From Paratractidigestivibacter sp963658035 (GTDB lineage Bacteria; Actinomycetota; Coriobacteriia; Coriobacteriales; Atopobiaceae), in assembly GCA_963658035.1 (NCBI GenBank), contig CAVKOL010000033.1:1-18126 (forward strand): DNA of 18,126 nt, read 5' to 3'. Position numbers and translations under genes: made by a program. Below are positions 15,278-18,126 of this stretch, in pieces. Every line of letters starts with the position of its first letter. The stretch's first letter is position 1. The notes under the pieces were generated by a model, which did no database searches, was not told the DNA's origin, and was given only the letters and a program-made list of their open reading frames with translations.

Positions 15278-15507
15278 AGCGAAAGGCGGCGGCAGTACTG
15301 AGATTTGGCGAGTAGCTCATGCTTTCAGGCAACTCCCAACTGGGATTTTGTCGTTCGATAGCGGCGGTCACACGCCCAACCTCGCGGACTGCCGCCGCCT
15401 TTCGTCTTATTTGTTTACCGCCTGCCGAGGAATCGGGCTTTTGGGTGGGTGCTTACGTTTGCAATGGGGCGATAGGGCACGGGGCGCGGTAGCCTGGAGC
15501 TACTTGG
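15278..15507. repeat. Intergenic palindromic element, copy 3
   Basis: This occupies most of the 408-base gap between GH3-2 and the frameshifted gene. Perfect 17-bp arms, CGAAAGGCGGCGGCAGT (15280-15296) and ACTGCCGCCGCCTTTCG (15388-15404), enclose 91 bases. GAGTAGC (15310-15316) lies just inside the left arm, as in copy 1, and the arms share GCGGCGGCAGT with copy 1. The opposite core half GCTACTTGG (15499-15507) is here outside the right arm, close to the next gene's ribosome binding site, so this copy looks rearranged. A T-rich stretch follows the right arm (TCTTATTTGTTT), so some terminator activity is possible. Confidence 0.7.
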
Positions 15508-15525
15508 GTGAGCGGAGGTGTGCCT

Positions 15526-16032
15526 ATGGTTGCCAAGCGGGTAAAGCCTGTTCTAGTTCTTGGTGCGGTGCTGATTGCCATTTTAGCTGCGGTTTGCTGC
15601 ACGATTGCTCTCTAATAATTCAATGGTTGATGCAAGTAAATTGTCTTCCAGCAGCATGGGATATACGAAGTTTGGCGGGACGGTTGTCGGTGTGGACCGC
15701 GAGGCCAAGAAGATTTCTATCGCGCTTAAGTGGGAGATGCATTCTGATCAGGAATGCGACAAGACGGTTACCTGCGATTATGGGGGCACTACTAATAAGG
15801 ATAGTCTTGAGGTGATTGACGGGCTGGCCATTGGTAATGAGGTTCGAGGTTCCAGTTGGACCAAGGAGTATTACGAGAAGGACCCCGTTCCTTTGGACTA
15901 TATCTGCCTGGAAGACGGCTCTCGCGGCGAGCAATGGATTGCGCCAAAGACAGATACCCGGCAGACTCCTCCTATGACGAGAACGGCTTTAAGAAGGGCG
16001 AATTGGAGAGCCTGGGCATCGGTGTAGAATGA
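15526..16032 (+). pseudogene. Frameshifted gene for a small secreted or membrane protein
   Basis: A strong ribosome binding site (GGAGGTG, 15514-15520) precedes an ATG that encodes a signal or anchor sequence (MVAKRVKPVLVLGAVLIAIL, then AAVCCTIAL) but stops after 29 residues at 15615. The coding sense continues in the +2 frame from about 15610 to 15941 (SNNSMVDASK, KFGGTVVGVDREAKKISIAL, YICLEDGSRGEQWIA), then returns to the first frame for KDRYPADSSYDENGFKKGEL and ends at the TGA at 16030-16032. One extra base near 15606-15612 and an extra GC near 15941-15945 would explain both shifts and give a protein of about 167 residues. Base composition is more AT-rich than the neighbours. The family is unknown. 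Sequencing error is the alternative to real decay. Confidence 0.65.
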
Positions 16033-16065
16033 GGCGTGTTGGCTGACCTGCGGAAATGGGGGAGT

Positions 16066-16470
16066 ATGGACAAGGACACGACGCTTGAAGAGGTGCAGGA
16101 GCACTTCTCGCGTGACCACTTTGCCACCGGAGCTTTGGGGGCGCGGGTCGTGGAGGCTTCCAAGGGCCACTCGGTGTGCGAATTCGACATCTGCGAGCGA
16201 CACCTCAACGAGAAGGGCGGCGTCATGGGCGGCGCCATCTTTACCCTCGCCGACCTGGCCATTGTTGTCGCGTCGATTGTCGACGGGCCCGAGTCCGTCT
16301 CGGTGAACTTTGACATCGAGTTCATGAGCGCCGCTAAGGGCACCAAGCTCATCGCCACGGCCGACGCGGACAAAGAGGGCCGTCGCCTGGGCTTTTATCG
16401 GTGCCTGGTCGAGGACGACCTGGGAACCAAGGTCGCCCGCGTGACCGGCACCATCATGCACGTAGGTTAG
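16066..16470 (+). CDS. PaaI-family hotdog-fold thioesterase
   Basis: This 134-residue protein probably hydrolyses acyl-CoA or aryl-CoA thioesters. The N-terminus (TLEEVQEHFSRDHFATGALG) and the core HLNEKGGVMGGAIFTLADLAI match PaaI-type hotdog thioesterases, where the N..G..xGGAIFTLAD segment carries the active site. The histidine often seen before GG is M here, as in several Gram-positive relatives. VSVNFDIEFMSAA and ATADADKEGRRLGFYRCLV are the following hotdog strands. The start is uncertain: ATG 16066 gives the expected N-terminus but its GGGGGAG is only one base away, while in-frame TTG 16039 has GAGG 4 nt upstream. It converges with the phosphofructokinase gene, 41 bases away. Confidence 0.85.
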   Translation: MDKDTTLEEVQEHFSRDHFATGALGARVVEASKGHSVCEFDICERHLNEKGGVMGGAIFTLADLAIVVASIVDGPESVSVNFDIEFMSAAKGTKLIATADADKEGRRLGFYRCLVEDDLGTKVARVTGTIMHVG

Positions 16471-16511
16471 GGGAGAAGGCCACTGGGGCCGCGGCTCCGC
16501 GCAGTCCGGCT

Positions 16512-17705
16512 TTAGAGTGCCGGGAGCTGGGCGGGAAGGGCGCCGGCGAGGGGCTTGACGTAGGCCACAAAGTCGCCGGTGACCTGCATGCCGTCGGCAG
16601 AGATCCACTCGCGGGGCACGGCCTTGACCTGGTTGGCCACGGCAAGGACGTCGACCAGCGTGTAGTCCACGGCGTACGGGTCGTTACCCGCACGCACGAG
16701 CGAGCTCATCTTGACCGACTGCCCCGCCACGGCGGCCAGCACGCCCTGGCGGCCCAGTTCAAAGGCCTCGTCCAGGTCGACCTGGCTTGCCTGGTGAGAG
16801 GCGCAGCGCTGGAAGGTCGACAGCTCGACGGCGCGGGTCTTGCAGCCCAGGGCCTCCTTGACGACGTCTGCCAGGTAGCGAGAAGGGCCGCTCATGTGCG
16901 CCAGGTGGCCAAACTCGTCCATGCCGGTGCCTGCGGCCACGGTCTTCTCGGCGATCAGGTGGCCGTCGGCCGTGCGGATGCCCTCGCTCATGGCCACCAT
17001 CACGGTGTTCTTCTTGGCGAGAAGCTCGCGCAGGCGGCTGACCAGGTCGTCCTCGTCAAAGGGAATCTCGGGCAGGAGAATGAGGTCGGGGTTGGCCAGG
17101 CAGGCGGAACCCGCCAGCCAGCCGGCGTCGCGGCCCATGATCTCGACGAAGGTCACGCTCTTGAGATCGTAGACGTCGGCGTCGCGGGCGACCTCGGCCG
17201 TGGCGGTGGCCACAAAGCGGGCCGCGCTGCCGTAGCCGGGGGTGTGGTCGATGCCCACCAGGTCGTTGTCGATGGTCTTGGGCACGCCGATGAAGCGGAT
17301 GGGGCTTGCGATCTTCTCGCCGTATGCGCCCAGCTTGGCGATGGTGTCCATCGAGTCGTTGCCGCCGATGTAGAGGACGGCGTCGATGCCTACCTCTTCA
17401 AAGGCGGTGAAGGCCTCGTCGTAGAAGGCGGTGTCGTCCAGGGCGGGCAGCTTGAAGCGGCAGCTGCCCAGCCAGCTGGAGGGCGTCTGGCGAAGAAGCT
17501 GCAGGTCGTCGTTGGTGGGAAGGGCCGCGTTGGGGTCAACCGTGTGGCCGGCGAGAAAACCCTGGATGCCGTATCGCATGCCGATGGGCGTGGCCCCGGC
17601 TTGGCGCGCGGCGGCGATGACGCCGGCGAGGCTCGAGTTGATCGCGGCGGTGGGGCCGCCGGACTGGCCGACGAGGATGCGGTTGATGGCGGGGGTCTCG
17701 CTCAT
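16512..17705 (-). CDS. pfp: Phosphofructokinase, probably pyrophosphate-dependent
   Basis: This 397-residue cytoplasmic enzyme phosphorylates fructose 6-phosphate to fructose 1,6-bisphosphate in glycolysis. Motifs are GQSGGPTAAIN (13-23) at the phosphoryl-donor site, GGNDS (114-118), PKTIDND (142-148) with catalytic D146, and MGRDAGW (190-196). D117 and K143 stand where ATP-dependent enzymes have two glycines (GGDGS and PGTIDND); this Asp/Lys pair is the known signature of PPi-using enzymes, so PPi is the likely donor and the reaction reversible. At the preceding position N116 replaces the usual Asp. AAAGGA lies 8 nt before the ATG. A possible -10, TATCCT, is at 17754-17759. The gene lies downstream of enolase on the same strand but beyond its terminator. 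Confidence 0.93.
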   Translation of the reverse strand: MSETPAINRILVGQSGGPTAAINSSLAGVIAAARQAGATPIGMRYGIQGFLAGHTVDPNAALPTNDDLQLLRQTPSSWLGSCRFKLPALDDTAFYDEAFTAFEEVGIDAVLYIGGNDSMDTIAKLGAYGEKIASPIRFIGVPKTIDNDLVGIDHTPGYGSAARFVATATAEVARDADVYDLKSVTFVEIMGRDAGWLAGSACLANPDLILLPEIPFDEDDLVSRLRELLAKKNTVMVAMSEGIRTADGHLIAEKTVAAGTGMDEFGHLAHMSGPSRYLADVVKEALGCKTRAVELSTFQRCASHQASQVDLDEAFELGRQGVLAAVAGQSVKMSSLVRAGNDPYAVDYTLVDVLAVANQVKAVPREWISADGMQVTGDFVAYVKPLAGALPAQLPAL

Positions 17706-17774
17706 GGGGGCTTCCTTTCACGGGGCGCGGCGGCGCGCGGGTTTGCTGGGTACAGGATACCCGGCCGCCGGGCC

Positions 17775-17810
17775 AAAGAAAACCCCGCAGCTCATGCGGG
17801 CTGCGGGGTT
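17775..17810 (-). terminator. Rho-independent terminator of enolase gene
   Basis: On the minus strand an 11-bp perfect stem (AACCCCGCAGC, 17810-17800, with GCTGCGGGGTT, 17791-17781) around an 8-base loop is followed by TTCTTT. It lies 77 bases after the enolase stop codon and separates enolase from the phosphofructokinase gene. Confidence 0.92.
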
Positions 17811-17887
17811 CGCGGAGAGGTGAGTGACGCGCGGGCCGGCGCCGGGAGGTTTTTATCGCCGCCGACCCGTCGCGGTCTTCTCGCTAA

Positions 17888-18126
17888 CTAAGCGATGTTG
17901 TAGAAGGCAGCCTTCTGCAGGTACTCGGCGGAGTCCTGGAGCTGATCCTCGATGCGCAGCAGCTGGTTGTACTTCGCCACGCGGTCGGTGCGGGCGGGGG
18001 CACCGGTCTTGATCTGGCCGGCGTTGGTGGCAACGGCCAGGTCGGCGATGGTGGTGTCCTCGGTCTCGCCCGAGCGGTGAGAGACGACGGCGGTGTAGCC
18101 GGCGCGCTTGGCCATCTCGATGGCGT
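17888..18126 (-). CDS. eno: Enolase, C-terminal part
   Basis: These are the last 79 or so residues of enolase, which interconverts 2-phosphoglycerate and phosphoenolpyruvate in glycolysis; the rest lies beyond the window. Recognisable segments are AIEMAKRAGYTAVVSHRSGETED, where the SHRSGE motif binds the substrate phosphate, then TTIADLAVATNAGQIKTGAP and RVAKYNQLLRIEDQL with the conserved active-site lysine. The C-terminal end (DSAEYLQKAAFYNIA) is normal in length. The frame is open to the window edge. It is followed by its own terminator and then by the phosphofructokinase gene, another glycolytic gene on the same strand. Confidence 0.96.
   Translation of the reverse strand, partial: AIEMAKRAGYTAVVSHRSGETEDTTIADLAVATNAGQIKTGAPARTDRVAKYNQLLRIEDQLQDSAEYLQKAAFYNIA

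Noticed and set aside
15526..15615. A free-standing 29-residue membrane peptide
   Set aside because: The coding sense clearly continues downstream in a shifted frame, so a broken larger gene explains it better.
16401..17891. 496-codon plus-strand frame opposite phosphofructokinase
   Set aside because: Antisense shadow of a well-supported enzyme gene, rich in Gly/Ala/Val/His, with no motif and no ribosome binding site evidence.
1..18126. CRISPR arrays, insertion sequences, phage genes or classical defence systems
   Set aside because: No regularly spaced repeats, transposase or integrase motifs, or nuclease-type genes were found on either strand.

Overview
The window is GC-rich, gene-dense Gram-positive DNA. 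Its gene content (AgrC-type GHKL histidine kinases paired with LytTR response regulators, Tat-exported beta-glucosidases with reversed domain order, and a PPi-type phosphofructokinase near enolase) fits a gut or oral Coriobacteriia species such as Collinsella, Olsenella or a relative. The assignment rests on protein style and composition only; no rRNA or other taxonomic marker is present.

Layout. 1-1169: the end of a polar amino acid ABC importer operon (permease C-terminus, then ATPase). 1355-7230: module 1. A minus-strand LytTR regulator and GHKL kinase lie divergent from a plus-strand operon of a 51-aa single-pass peptide, a 1017-aa membrane-anchored family 3 glycoside hydrolase (GH3) and a four-helix membrane protein, closed by a strong terminator. 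7606-9047: a HAD phosphatase convergent with the GTPase EngB. 9107-15117: module 2, the same plan. A LytTR/GHKL pair lies divergent from a Ser-rich lipoprotein, a terminator-like hairpin and a second, 984-aa GH3. 15526-16032: a frameshifted small secreted or membrane protein gene. 16066-16470: a PaaI-type thioesterase. 16512-18126: a PPi-type phosphofructokinase and the 3' end of enolase, both on the minus strand.

How the genes may work together. Each two-component pair probably controls the divergent surface glycosidase operon, so the cell could sense an external ligand and then display a Tat-exported, tail-anchored GH3 beside small membrane or lipoprotein partners. Both GH3 proteins have the GH3_C half (acid/base) and Fn3-like domain before the TIM barrel (nucleophile). 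GH3-2 keeps the usual barrel motifs, while GH3-1 has lost several of them.

The main unexplained DNA structure is a family of large intergenic palindromes near 1198-1330, 7335-7470 and 15278-15507. They share a GAGTAGC...GCTACTTGG core and lie at the edges of the two modules. A tandem CAACTCG pair with a 21-bp period upstream of the module 1 operon is a candidate LytTR operator.
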